64,000 nt of DNA from Shewanella pealeana ATCC 700345 (GTDB lineage: Bacteria; Pseudomonadota; Gammaproteobacteria; Enterobacterales; Shewanellaceae): assembly GCF_000018285.1 (NCBI RefSeq), contig NC_009901.1, positions 3,409,001-3,473,000 of the forward strand, in the 5' to 3' direction. The notes beneath the pieces are model-generated. The model was not told the origin of the DNA, did no database searches, and saw only the letters and a list, made by a program, of their open reading frames with translations. A program made the translations under genes and the position numbers. Below, one piece after another: positions 46,910 to 55,611 of this stretch; position 1 is the first letter of the stretch, and each line of letters begins with the position of its first letter.

Positions 46910-47776
46910 ATGATTACAAAAAGACTCACGACAACCCCGTTCCGATCGATAACATTAACTATTGCTGCGGGTGTACTGTCTGGTTGTAGCCTGTTACCAA
47001 GCAGCATTGAAAGACAAACTGAAATAGAAATCCTGATGCTCGACTTAGGCAGTTGTCAATTCGATAACAATGAGCGCAAAACTATGTATCAAGCTGCTAG
47101 TGCAGGTAATCGAATCCCCTTCCCTTTGCTGATTTGTGAAGGGCAACGTAGTGAGTCTTTTAATCAGCGCTGGTTGCAAAGCCGCCGCAGCGTTGATTAC
47201 AACATTTTGGGTAGCTATTTTGAGGATGCAGGCTCTGGCGCCGCGCTAATCGAGATCAGCATGCCGGACTGGGGAGCAGCATGCACCGACTTAGGCTATG
47301 ACGATACAACCTGTGATCACTTGGTTTACGGCATTAACGCGCCACACATAGAAAAAGTGTCGGATGCTCAAGTACAGAGCTTGCTGGATAAGCAAGACAC
47401 ACTGGCATTAGTCACCAACATCCCAATTATCAAAGACACGATATTAATGCCGCTCAAACACAATGCCACTGGCCAGTTAATCGCAAACTGGATTGAAGAT
47501 AGTGGTGCATCAAGAGCCAATAAAGCGCTAGCGGATAAGCTTGGCGAAGCGGTTAATAATAACGGTAAGCCATTACCGGTCAGCAGTTATAACCTGCAAT
47601 ATGATCTGTTAGAGCAAGAGGATCTACCCGCTCAGTATCAAGGCGTGTTCTATTATGCCACACCGCAGTATATCGATTATAGCGGCAGGCCTTCGGCCGA
47701 ATACTCAATCCCGCTTCGTAATGGCGTACAAGTTCGCGGCTATAAAACCGCTGTTTATCGCGCCCTCCCTAACTAA
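46910..47776 (+). CDS. Hypothetical lipoprotein
   Basis: A 288-residue protein with an N-terminal signal ending in the lipobox LSGC (about Cys26). The body is rich in Asp and Asn with several Cys (CQF, CEGQ, CTDLGYDDTTC), suggesting periplasmic disulfides. No family is recognised. It lies between a YceK-like lipoprotein and a pair of related exported proteins, in the same direction with short gaps. Confidence 0.6.
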   Translation: MITKRLTTTPFRSITLTIAAGVLSGCSLLPSSIERQTEIEILMLDLGSCQFDNNERKTMYQAASAGNRIPFPLLICEGQRSESFNQRWLQSRRSVDYNILGSYFEDAGSGAALIEISMPDWGAACTDLGYDDTTCDHLVYGINAPHIEKVSDAQVQSLLDKQDTLALVTNIPIIKDTILMPLKHNATGQLIANWIEDSGASRANKALADKLGEAVNNNGKPLPVSSYNLQYDLLEQEDLPAQYQGVFYYATPQYIDYSGRPSAEYSIPLRNGVQVRGYKTAVYRALPN

Positions 47777-47805
47777 TTAATTAATTAAATGGCTAAAACA
47801 TACTG

Positions 47806-48774
47806 ATGAAACTAATGATTAAACCATTGATAATATTTACAGCATTACAGTCAGTCATTGCTTTCAATGCCTATAGCTATGCTGAGGCTAGCCTTGAGCA
47901 AGAGAGCTATCAACAGAATAATCAACAACAAGATTGCAGCTTAAATCAGTTAAGCAGCGTACTCGATTTTGATGCCGCACTGGTAACCAGAAAGTATGGT
48001 CTTAGCTTAGCCACAGACAATACGGTTTGTAGAGTATTACCCCATAACAAAGAGCAAGCATTACTGTCTTATTTTCAATATTATCAATCTGACGAAGATG
48101 GCTTTTCAAGCAATCTATGGCGAGTACTCTTGGTCAATCGCTACAGTAACAAAGTTGAAGCTAGCTATACTGGCGTGATCCAAGAAAGCAGCGCAATTAA
48201 AAGTCACTCCGATAGTATTAGTATTGATAGCGCGAGTTATCGTCTCAATGACAATACGAGAGCACTTGGATTGGTATTAGATCTTGCTAATTACGACACA
48301 TCGCCGCAAGAGCATGAGTACCGCGCCTTCAAAACCAATCGTTTTCTTAGCCTATTTGTTCAAGAGGGAGACAAGCTACGCCCAGTGCTTAAACACCTGC
48401 CGCTGGATTACGAGCTAGAAGGCACTGATACGGCAGGCAGTAATGGTGGGGGTTACCTGCATTATGGCGTACAGGGTAGAGTTGAAGTGTTATCCAGCAC
48501 CAGCCATGGCTACCATGATTTAAAATTGGTGACTCAAGGGCAACAATACAGTACAGACGGTGAATATGATCAAACCGAAGAGATAAGCTTTAGCACTGAG
48601 CTTAACTATAGCGGCAGCCGCTACCCAGTGATCACCGAACAATTACCCGCAGCTGAATTTTGGCAAATAAACCAAACTGGGGTGAACTTTTTAACAGAGA
48701 GCAACAATAGCCATGAAGCCGCTTCGCAAACAGATCCAAACAGCAGTCAAGCGGAGAGCCAATATGCCAACTAA
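47806..48774 (+). CDS. Exported hypothetical protein, paralogue of the next gene
   Basis: A 322-residue protein with a signal peptide ending near SYAEA (residue 28). It shares with the following protein the blocks IDSASYRLNDNTRALGLVLD, NRFLSLFVQEGDKLRPVLKHLPLDYE and a C-terminal region ending in tandem-like strand segments (SGSRYPVITEQ). These repeat-like similarities suggest the two genes arose by duplication. Two Cys near the N-terminus (DCSL and NTVCRVL) are candidates for a disulfide. Function unknown. Confidence 0.6.
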   Translation: MKLMIKPLIIFTALQSVIAFNAYSYAEASLEQESYQQNNQQQDCSLNQLSSVLDFDAALVTRKYGLSLATDNTVCRVLPHNKEQALLSYFQYYQSDEDGFSSNLWRVLLVNRYSNKVEASYTGVIQESSAIKSHSDSISIDSASYRLNDNTRALGLVLDLANYDTSPQEHEYRAFKTNRFLSLFVQEGDKLRPVLKHLPLDYELEGTDTAGSNGGGYLHYGVQGRVEVLSSTSHGYHDLKLVTQGQQYSTDGEYDQTEEISFSTELNYSGSRYPVITEQLPAAEFWQINQTGVNFLTESNNSHEAASQTDPNSSQAESQYAN

Positions 48775-49705
48775 CAACGGTTCTATTTACCCATTAGGCT
48801 TCAGATTACCCGCTCTATTTAGTAAAGCTGTTTTGACTTGCTGTATTTTATTCTCGCCCGCAAGCTACGCCAAGCAAGTGTGCAGCACTGATGCTATTGA
48901 AGCGATGGAAAATGACAGCGGTTATTTTCAAGGATTCACCGCCGCGGTATGTAAGCAATTGCCCCACCAAGAACAATTCATCATGGGGGCATATCTACAA
49001 TGGACAGGCGGCAGCTTTGCAGGTGAAAGACATTACACCCTGCGCACCGTTATTATGGATACACAGGCTCATGAGGTTATCGCTCGTCATACAGGAAGTT
49101 TAACTGAGCGCTCAGGATTAACCATTACTCCGACCGCTCAAGCAGACAATGCAGATTCTGACACTAAAAACCAAAGCAAGCCTGTACAAGCGCCGCTTTG
49201 GATTGATACTGCCAACTACAAACTTAACAGCGATACACGCGCACTTGGTGTGCGTATGCTAGCCCAGCAGCACCCTGACGGGACGACGCATTATGAGTCA
49301 GACTACTTAAGTTTATTTGTCCACCAAGGACGTTTTCTTATTCCTGTAGTTGAGAACCTACCGCTTTATTATTGGAAAGCCTGGCAAGACGAAGATAGTG
49401 CCAACAATAATGTAAACAATAGCAATAAAGCTAGCGATGAGACCAGTATGGCACAGCGCTACATCGTGGAAACAGGTAAAGGCGCGTTGCATATTGAGCC
49501 GAAACAAAACAAAGGCTTTGCCGACTTAAAGCTACTAACCAAAACCAAGCTGTCTGGTGCCCTGCCCAAACTCACCGATAGCACTCAGAGCCGCACCACG
49601 ATTACCCGTTTAAGGTTTAATGGTGAGCGTTATTACATTCTAGATTCATCATTTGGCGATCACCGAGATTGGCAGAGTACTGAGCGTTGGTGGAAGCGTT
49701 GGTAG
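48764..49705 (+). CDS. Exported hypothetical protein, paralogue of the preceding gene
   Basis: About 313 residues. The ATG at 48764 has GGAG upstream and overlaps the end of the previous gene by 11 bases, so they are coupled; the longer frame from 48713 is less likely. A signal peptide ends near SYAKQ. Shared blocks with the previous protein: IDTANYKLNSDTRALGVRML, DYLSLFVHQGRFLIPVVENLPLYY and FNGERYYIL near the end. The linker around residues 125-145 is Asn/Gln/Asp rich. Function unknown; the pair may act together in the envelope. Confidence 0.6.
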   Translation: MPTNNGSIYPLGFRLPALFSKAVLTCCILFSPASYAKQVCSTDAIEAMENDSGYFQGFTAAVCKQLPHQEQFIMGAYLQWTGGSFAGERHYTLRTVIMDTQAHEVIARHTGSLTERSGLTITPTAQADNADSDTKNQSKPVQAPLWIDTANYKLNSDTRALGVRMLAQQHPDGTTHYESDYLSLFVHQGRFLIPVVENLPLYYWKAWQDEDSANNNVNNSNKASDETSMAQRYIVETGKGALHIEPKQNKGFADLKLLTKTKLSGALPKLTDSTQSRTTITRLRFNGERYYILDSSFGDHRDWQSTERWWKRW

Positions 49706-49861
49706 GCCTCAGCGCGAGACAATTGCCTCAAGGCAACTGTCACAAGGCTATAAGGTTTGATTGTTTTCACTTGCTATAGCGGCGTATGTCGTCAGCAAAG
49801 ACTATCTGGTTTGCTCTCACATCTGATCAAATGCGGCTCACCACTAAGAACACTGAGGCCA

Positions 49862-50042
49862 CGAAGAAAGCCAATAGCTCAAGCCTTTTAAGAGCTAGAC
49901 CTTTACCTTGGTGTTTTGTGAAATCCTAGCGCTTGGTGGCGATATTAGCGTTGGTGAGACTGAGTACAAAAATCTCTATTCATAGATATCAGAATAGGGA
50001 TAAATGGGGGATGCGGCCGCTCCCAAATTAGAAGGAAATAAA
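49862..50042 (+). repeat. Leader repeat copy A, upstream of the first Imm11-like gene
   Basis: Non-coding block matching 53641-53837 with many small differences, including CTTTTAAGA, ACCTTGGTGTTTT, TAGCGCTTGGTG, GATATTAGCGTT, CATAGATATCAGAATAGG and GGCCGCTCCC then the ribosome site. It ends at the ATG of the Imm11-like gene in both copies, so it probably carries the promoter. Confidence 0.8.
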
Positions 50043-50594
50043 ATGCAGTTTTTTGTGGTGTTGCCAAAGTTTGAAGATGAAGAAGGGCTATATCAAGAGA
50101 GTGATGAAAAAACGAATTTAATGAATATTACCGACAGGCCATTACTTTTCTATAAGAAACCCTTATCTGAAGTTCAGGATGTTTATACTCAAAGACGTTT
50201 TTCTGATGTTTTAAAAGCAGGGTCTTTTATCAGTGTCAGTGATAAAGTTCAACGCATCTTCTTTGAACTCGGGTTTCAGGGAGTACAATTCATCCCTTTA
50301 TTAGTGAATAACAATGGAATTCATGATGGCTATGCATTTATGCATAAAATTGCCACCTATGACCTTCTTGACCCTATTGCTTCTGGCGCTAAACGTTTTT
50401 ATGACGGCAATTTTGCTCGTGTTCTTCATTTATACTTAGATAAAAGTAAATTTGAATCCGTCAATATAATTCACGATGTGTTTATGTGTAGTACCTACTC
50501 AAGTAAGTTTATTTGTAATGAACGAGTAAAAAAAGCACTCGAAGATGCAAATATAACCGGAATTGAATTCGAACCAGTGGAGTTTTCATCATGA
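50043..50594 (+). CDS. Imm11 (DUF1629)-like immunity protein, first copy
   Basis: A 183-residue cytosolic protein. SVSDKVQRIFFELGFQGVQF, FMHKIATYDLLDP, YLDKSKF and the C-terminal NERVKKALEDANITGIEFEPV match the Imm11/DUF1629 pattern seen in polymorphic-toxin immunity proteins. The ATG at 50043 has AAGGA upstream; the frame from 50004 would include the non-coding leader. A second copy is at 53838 with a matching leader. No toxin gene is adjacent, so it may be an orphan immunity gene, which is an inference from family membership. Confidence 0.72.
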   Translation: MQFFVVLPKFEDEEGLYQESDEKTNLMNITDRPLLFYKKPLSEVQDVYTQRRFSDVLKAGSFISVSDKVQRIFFELGFQGVQFIPLLVNNNGIHDGYAFMHKIATYDLLDPIASGAKRFYDGNFARVLHLYLDKSKFESVNIIHDVFMCSTYSSKFICNERVKKALEDANITGIEFEPVEFSS

Positions 50595-50947
50595 TAGCGC
50601 AATGTTATAAACAAGAGGGATTGTTACCTCATAAGCCAAACACATCTATCTTTCCAATGAAGTCAGATATTGTGTTGGTATTTTACCCTTCACCCGGTAT
50701 TTTTGTACGTGATACCCATACACTACCTGAAAAGTATCAAGCCATTACTGCAACATTCTTCAATGAAAAAGGTCATGAGTATATCGATGAATACCAATAC
50801 TTACCTGCGGTATTAGCATCCCAATACACTTCAGGACAAAACCATCACGGCATCATCTATGAAGAAAAGAAATTATCTTTTGACCCCGAACTAATTAATT
50901 TTTTATCTAGCCTATCGTTAAAAATAATAGAACATAGATACGGTTAA
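50591..50947 (+). CDS. Hypothetical protein overlapping the Imm11-like gene
   Basis: A 118-residue protein whose ATG overlaps the previous stop (ATGA), so it is translationally coupled. It lacks a signal peptide. The end (LSFDPELINFLSSLSLKIIEH) recalls the C-terminal helix of DUF4279-type immunity proteins, but the similarity is weak and I do not assign a family. The second Imm11-like copy at 53838 lacks this partner. Confidence 0.55.
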   Translation: MIAQCYKQEGLLPHKPNTSIFPMKSDIVLVFYPSPGIFVRDTHTLPEKYQAITATFFNEKGHEYIDEYQYLPAVLASQYTSGQNHHGIIYEEKKLSFDPELINFLSSLSLKIIEHRYG

Positions 50948-51065
50948 GAAAGAAACCAAAGACTGCCATGATAAGCCTTGATAAAAGTCATCGTCTTAAA
51001 GCATATATGACCAGTAATACCACCCTTGTCTGGCAATACGGGGACCAAATATGGCCCCGTTATTT

Positions 51066-52265
51066 TTACTCGTTGGACTTTGTTATTTGAACCTTCCTAT
51101 CGAATGCTTTTTCATCTAATTGAGTAACCGATAACGGAATAGTTACGTTGGTAATTGCGTTTTTCTCAAATGCACCAGAAGCAATCGAAGTCACTGAATT
51201 AGGGATGGTTACTTTGGTAAGTGCGTTTTTTTCAAATGCACTTGAACCAATCGAAGCCACTGAGTTAGGGATGGTTAGCGTTGTTAAGGAATTCTTAAAA
51301 AACACAAACTCACCAATGGTAGAGATAGAGTTTGGTATGCTCACCGCTGTCAAGGCATTGGATGAAAAAGCACTATCACCTAATGAAGTAAGAGTCTTTG
51401 GCAAGTCAATAGATGTAATTAAATTAACTGCAAATGCACTTCTTCCAATTGAGGTGACCGAATCAGGGATTGTCACACTGTTTAATTTATTGCTATAAAA
51501 TACCTCATTACCAATCGATGTGATGGAGTTTGGTATTATCACACTTGTCAACGAATTGGCGTAGAAGGCCCCATTACCGAGAAAAGTAACTGAACTTGGG
51601 ATATCGACCTTTTTTATTGCATTATTAGTAAACGCACTACCACCTATGGAAGTGACAGAGTCAGAAAAAGTGAGTTCGGTTAACTTATTATGTGCAAACG
51701 ATCCTCCACCAATTGAAACGACGCCATTTGGAATGTGCAATTTTATTAAATCATTATTCCTGAATGCCCAATTTTCAATATCAATTACCGAGTCAGGGAT
51801 CCTAACGTTTGTTAACGCATTTTCTGAAAACGTCCACTTTCTGATGGTAGTTATGGAGTTAGAGATGGTCACATTCTCCAATCCATTTCTTGAAAAGGCT
51901 CCAGAACCTATATACATGACAGAGTCAGGAATGATTAGACTCACGATCTTATTTTGCGTAAACGCATTCATCCCAATAGAACCAATAGTTATAGGGAGCG
52001 ACACGCTTGTTAAACCTGACTGGCTAAATGAGTTCGCCCCGATAGCGATAACCGGTATGCCGCCAAGACTTTTAGGAATTGCAATATTGGTATAGTGAGC
52101 AGTATAGCGCTCAATAGTGCCAGTTTCGCTATTAAAGATACCATCCTCTAAGGTGAAGGTATGAACTAAATCTAGTGATGTCGAGCTCTGTTCAATTTCG
52201 TGAGCAAGTACGCAACTAACAAACAAGTAATATAAAATTGTAAAGCCAAGGATAAGTTTCGACAT
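51066..52265 (-). CDS. BspA-type leucine-rich repeat (LRR_5) exported protein
   Basis: A 399-residue protein with a signal peptide (ILYYLFVSCVLA, about residues 8-21) and then about 13 repeats of 23 residues of the form SVTSIGxxAFxxNxLTxVxIPN, the BspA/LRR_5 class, which build surface adhesion or recognition solenoids. The repeats are diverged but regular. It lies in the opposite direction to its neighbours between the two Imm11-like units. A role in surface contact is an inference from family. Confidence 0.85.
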   Translation of the reverse strand: MSKLILGFTILYYLFVSCVLAHEIEQSSTSLDLVHTFTLEDGIFNSETGTIERYTAHYTNIAIPKSLGGIPVIAIGANSFSQSGLTSVSLPITIGSIGMNAFTQNKIVSLIIPDSVMYIGSGAFSRNGLENVTISNSITTIRKWTFSENALTNVRIPDSVIDIENWAFRNNDLIKLHIPNGVVSIGGGSFAHNKLTELTFSDSVTSIGGSAFTNNAIKKVDIPSSVTFLGNGAFYANSLTSVIIPNSITSIGNEVFYSNKLNSVTIPDSVTSIGRSAFAVNLITSIDLPKTLTSLGDSAFSSNALTAVSIPNSISTIGEFVFFKNSLTTLTIPNSVASIGSSAFEKNALTKVTIPNSVTSIASGAFEKNAITNVTIPLSVTQLDEKAFDRKVQITKSNE

Positions 52266-52330
52266 AATTACCTGCTATAAATACAAAAGCTGTAAAATAA
52301 TTGGATTGGAGGGATATATTAAGCCCTCTA

Positions 52331-52430
52331 TTATAAATCAACAAGATAATGCTAGTTTTCACTTTTAGATTTCAACAGGTGGTAAATTATCGGATCACGC
52401 TTTTTGGGATCGCTAAAAGCGACAAAAAAT
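52331..52430 (+). repeat. Direct repeat B, upstream of the Sel1 gene
   Basis: A 100-bp block with a second copy at 54418-54518 (starting TTATAAATCAACAAGATAAT in both, then GTGGTAAATTATCGG and ending GACAAAAAAT). The first lies directly before the Sel1-repeat gene; the second lies after the second Imm11-like gene, where no Sel1 gene follows. Confidence 0.85.
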
Positions 52431-52461
52431 CGTCAAAGACTTGTGTTGTAAGAGAGTGGAT

Positions 52462-53604
52462 ATGAGAGTTTTAATTTTATTCATAGTTTTCTTGTTGGGC
52501 GGGTGTGTAAGCTCTGATAGGAGTTCTGAGAGGAGCCCAGACTTTGCCATTGAGTTGCATCGCAAAGCGGCAGAGCAAGGCGTTGCAGACGCGCAATATA
52601 CACTCGAGACCATATATGATTATGGAATTAACGTACCAGTGAACAGACAAGAAGCCATTAAATGGTATCGCAAAGCGGCAGAACAAGGCGTTGCAGACGC
52701 GCAATATACACTCGGGACCATATATGATTATGGAATGGGCATACCGGAGAACAGACAAGAAGCCATTAAATGGTATCGCAAAGCGGCAGAACAAGGCGTT
52801 GCAGACGCGCAATATACACTCGGGACCATATATGATTATGGGATTGACGTATCAGAGAACAGACAAGAAGCACTGGATTGGTATTACCTGGCCGCAGAGC
52901 AAAATCATGTCGATGCACTTTATGCTATCGGCATGATCTTTCATTCAACGAAGGAAGATTATCCAGAAGCAATCTATTGGATTAAAAAAGCCGCAGATAA
53001 GGGCCTTGATGAAGCACAGTATGATTTGGCTAGAATGCTTTATTTTGGGGTCGGAACTGAGGAAAACAAACAGCAAGCGTTTATTTGGTATCTGAAAGCC
53101 GCTGAGCAAGGCCATGTTGCAGCCCAATTTTATGTTGGTTCTGCTTATGATTTTGCGCAAGGAGTTGCAGAAAACAAAACAAACGCCTTTGTTTGGTATC
53201 AGAAGGCGGCTAATGAGGGGTATGCAAAAGCCCAGTTTCACTTAGGCTCAATGTACGAACTAGGGGAAGGTACAACAGTTAATAAAGCCAAAGCCATAAG
53301 GTGCTATTTGAAAGCGGCTGAACAAGGGCTACCCGATGCGCAGCATAACCTTGGGGTGATGTTTGAACTGGGCGATGGAGTGGTCAAAAACATGCCTGAG
53401 GCAATAACATGGTACACGGCCGCGGCCAAGCAAGGAAATGCTGAATCACAGTATGTATTGGGCACCATATATGAATCGGATAAGAGTGAACCACAGAATC
53501 TACATATTGCAGACATGTGGTATCAAGGAGCGGCAGCGCTGGGACATCAGAAAGCGCTAGAAGCGTTAAAGCAAAATCGCACGGAACCCCGCACAATGCA
53601 TTAA
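52462..53604 (+). CDS. Sel1-repeat lipoprotein
   Basis: About 380 residues. A lipoprotein signal ends LLGGC; Sel1 (TPR-like) units of 36 residues then run to the C-terminus, for example AIKWYRKAAEQGVADAQYTL. The first three are nearly identical at DNA level, and the later ones (about 105-375) are diverged. Sel1 solenoids mediate protein-protein contacts. ATG 52462 is preferred over the TTG at 52441 because it begins the signal sequence. Repeat B lies just upstream. Confidence 0.9.
   Translation: MRVLILFIVFLLGGCVSSDRSSERSPDFAIELHRKAAEQGVADAQYTLETIYDYGINVPVNRQEAIKWYRKAAEQGVADAQYTLGTIYDYGMGIPENRQEAIKWYRKAAEQGVADAQYTLGTIYDYGIDVSENRQEALDWYYLAAEQNHVDALYAIGMIFHSTKEDYPEAIYWIKKAADKGLDEAQYDLARMLYFGVGTEENKQQAFIWYLKAAEQGHVAAQFYVGSAYDFAQGVAENKTNAFVWYQKAANEGYAKAQFHLGSMYELGEGTTVNKAKAIRCYLKAAEQGLPDAQHNLGVMFELGDGVVKNMPEAITWYTAAAKQGNAESQYVLGTIYESDKSEPQNLHIADMWYQGAAALGHQKALEALKQNRTEPRTMH
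52561..52884 (+). repeat. Three 108-bp near-identical tandem repeats within the Sel1 gene
   Basis: Units start at 52561, 52669 and 52777 (each begins CGCAAAGCGG). They differ at few bases, for example CTCGAGACC against CTCGGGACC and AACGTACCAGTG against GGCATACCGGAG. Each encodes one 36-residue Sel1 unit, so repeat number can change without breaking the frame. Confidence 0.92.
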
Positions 53605-53640
53605 TGTCTGATGTTACGACTAGGTCTGACACTTCTATTT

Positions 53641-53837
53641 GAAAAGAAGAATGCCTACAGTTCAAGACTTTTAAGAACTCTATTTTTACCTTGGTGTTTT
53701 CATGAAAGTGTAGCGCTTGGTGATGATATTAGCGTTTCTGATAGTGAGTACAAAAAATCTCTATTCATCGATTTCATAGATATCAGAATAGGAATAAATG
53801 GGGTATTCGGCCGCTCCCTAATTAAAAGGAAAGTAAA
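53641..53837 (+). repeat. Leader repeat copy A', upstream of the second Imm11-like gene
   Basis: Second copy of the leader at 49862-50042, again ending at an Imm11-like ATG with AAAAGGAAA. Small differences include insertions such as TCGATTTCATAGATATC. Confidence 0.8.
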
Positions 53838-54395
53838 ATGCAGTATTTTGTGATGTTGCCCAAATTTGAAGATGAAGAAGGGCTATATCAAGAGAGTGAT
53901 GAAAAAATGAATTTAATGAATATTACCGACAAGCCATTACTTTTCTATAAGAAACCCTTATTAGAAGTTCAAGATATTTATACTCAAAGACGTTTTTCTG
54001 ATGTTTTAAAAGCAGGATCTTGTATCAGTGTCAGTGATAAAGTTCAACGCATTTTCTTTGAACACGGATTTCAGGGAGCCCAGTTCATTCCTTTATTAGT
54101 GAATAATAATGGAACTCATGATGGTTATGCATTTATGCATAAAATTGCCACCTATGACCTTCTTGACCCTATTACATCTGAAGCTGATGGTTTTTGTGTC
54201 GATGAAAATATATACACACACATCATCACTTTATATTTAGATAAAGCTAGATTCAAAACTACAAATATCGAACATGATATTTTTATGTGTAGTACTTATT
54301 GCAGTGAGTTCATTTGTAATGAACGAGTAAAAAAAGCACTCGAAGATGCGAATGTAACAGGAATAGAATTCGAACCAGTGGAGTTTTCATCATGA
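53838..54395 (+). CDS. Imm11 (DUF1629)-like immunity protein, second copy
   Basis: A 185-residue paralogue of the protein encoded at 50043, with the same blocks (MQYFVMLPKFEDEEGLYQES, SVSDKVQRIFFEHGFQGAQF, FMHKIATYDLLDP, NERVKKALEDANVTGIEFEPV). The differences cluster in the middle (about residues 118-150), where specificity could reside. It follows the Sel1 gene and lacks the overlapping partner ORF of the first copy. Confidence 0.72.
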   Translation: MQYFVMLPKFEDEEGLYQESDEKMNLMNITDKPLLFYKKPLLEVQDIYTQRRFSDVLKAGSCISVSDKVQRIFFEHGFQGAQFIPLLVNNNGTHDGYAFMHKIATYDLLDPITSEADGFCVDENIYTHIITLYLDKARFKTTNIEHDIFMCSTYCSEFICNERVKKALEDANVTGIEFEPVEFSS

Positions 54396-54417
54396 AAAGC
54401 AAATCATTTGCCACCCA

Positions 54418-54518
54418 TTATAAATCAACAAGATAATACTAGCTTTCACTACTAGATTTCAAGAGGTGGTAAATTATCGGCTCACACTTTTTGCGGGGCG
54501 CTAAAGGTGACAAAAAAT
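54418..54518 (+). repeat. Direct repeat B', after the second Imm11-like gene
   Basis: Second copy of the block at 52331-52430. It is followed by GGGTGGGATTTATG, a remnant resembling the Sel1 leader, without an open Sel1 frame. Confidence 0.82.
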
Positions 54519-54621
54519 ACAAATGAATAAAGGGTTGAGCTATAAAAGGGTGGGATTTATGCGAAGAAAATCAGCTTATAGAGTGACTCTATAAACTAAA
54601 TGAACGGGTTGCTTGAATGGC

Positions 54622-55599
54622 TTAGCTTGCCTGAAGATACTCGCAGCAGTGCGCAAAGTGTCGTCGTCGCTTCTCTAAATGTTCACAATAGTGAGTTAAC
54701 TCCTGCAGAGTACCTACTGGCCCATGAAACAGTTTTCCAAATTCAGAGGTGATTTTTATCCAGTTAGCACTCGGAATATTGAGCCTACTCAGTATCTTTT
54801 CTGCATTAGCAGAAATTGCCCCTCGCTTGTTATCCCGAATGATTCGACTCGTTTCTTCAACAAGCATTAAATAATCTTCAAGCGAGAAGTTGATGCCTTT
54901 TGGTTGGTGTTTTCTCTCATTACCAATAAAGGACAATAACTTAGTAGGTTGCTTGCATTTTAGAGCAGCCTTCACTCTTAGTTGCAAGCTGGTATAGTCT
55001 GATTTCTCAGGTGTCTTAGCCACCTTGGCTCTGATGGGATTAAGCTCAACATAAGCCATACAGGCAAGTACTGCGGCTTCATCGAGTAATGCTTGTGACT
55101 TAAAGCGTCCTTCCCAAAAATGCCCTGTGCAGTTGTCTTCATAATTAGCTTGCCTTGCAATAGGCTCATTTAAACAACGCATAAATCAGCTAATATCACT
55201 AAGGCGTGAGCGGTATGTTGCTATTGAATGCTTTAACAATGCAACCATGCACTCCTCAATCACATCACCTTTAGCGAATTTCTGCGTTAAATCAGTGCCG
55301 CGAAACAGCCTATGCCATTGTTCAACAACCTCCCTATCAGACCAGGCATTCACCATCTCTAAGTCGATATAAAGCACTACATGCAAATGATTGCTCATCA
55401 CTGCATAAGCCGCGACATCAATCGCAAACACCTCTGTCAGTTTTAGAATTTGTGCTTCAACCCAACCTCGGCGATGGTCGTAATTCCTGCCTGTATATTT
55501 ATCATCACCACACAAGTAGGCACGCCGAACTACACGGCTACAACAGTGATAATACGGCGTGTCTTCAAGGCTAATTAAGGTACTTCTTGCTCTCGGCAT
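54622..55599 (-). pseudogene. REP-associated-type (Y1/HUH) transposase interrupted by an in-frame stop
   Basis: Two open frames on the minus strand (55599-55186 and 55182-54622) are in the same reading frame, separated only by one TGA (55188-55186) within RLSDIS-stop-FMRCLNEPIARQ. In the family this position is usually Trp (TGG), so a single change explains it. The HUH motif SNHLHVVL is intact in the N-terminal part, and the C-terminal part has GHFWEGRFKSQALLDE and AYVELNPIRAKVA. GGAGG precedes ATG 55599. The gene is likely inactive unless read through. Confidence 0.85.
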
Positions 55600-55611
55600 A
55601 ACAACCTCCAA

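Noticed and set aside
49719..49740. Hairpin after the paralogous exported genes as a terminator
   Set aside because: The stem ACAATTGCC/GGCAACTGT has a mismatch and no T-tract follows.
52561..52884. CRISPR-like array
   Set aside because: The repeats are contiguous and coding (Sel1 units), with no spacers.
53611..53853. Open frame of 80 codons in leader A'
   Set aside because: It overlaps the Imm11-like start in another frame, and the homologous leader A has indels that would break it.
54622..55599. TGA in the transposase as selenocysteine or programmed read-through
   Set aside because: No stem-loop of SECIS type is apparent and the position is Trp in the family, so a simple nonsense change is more likely.
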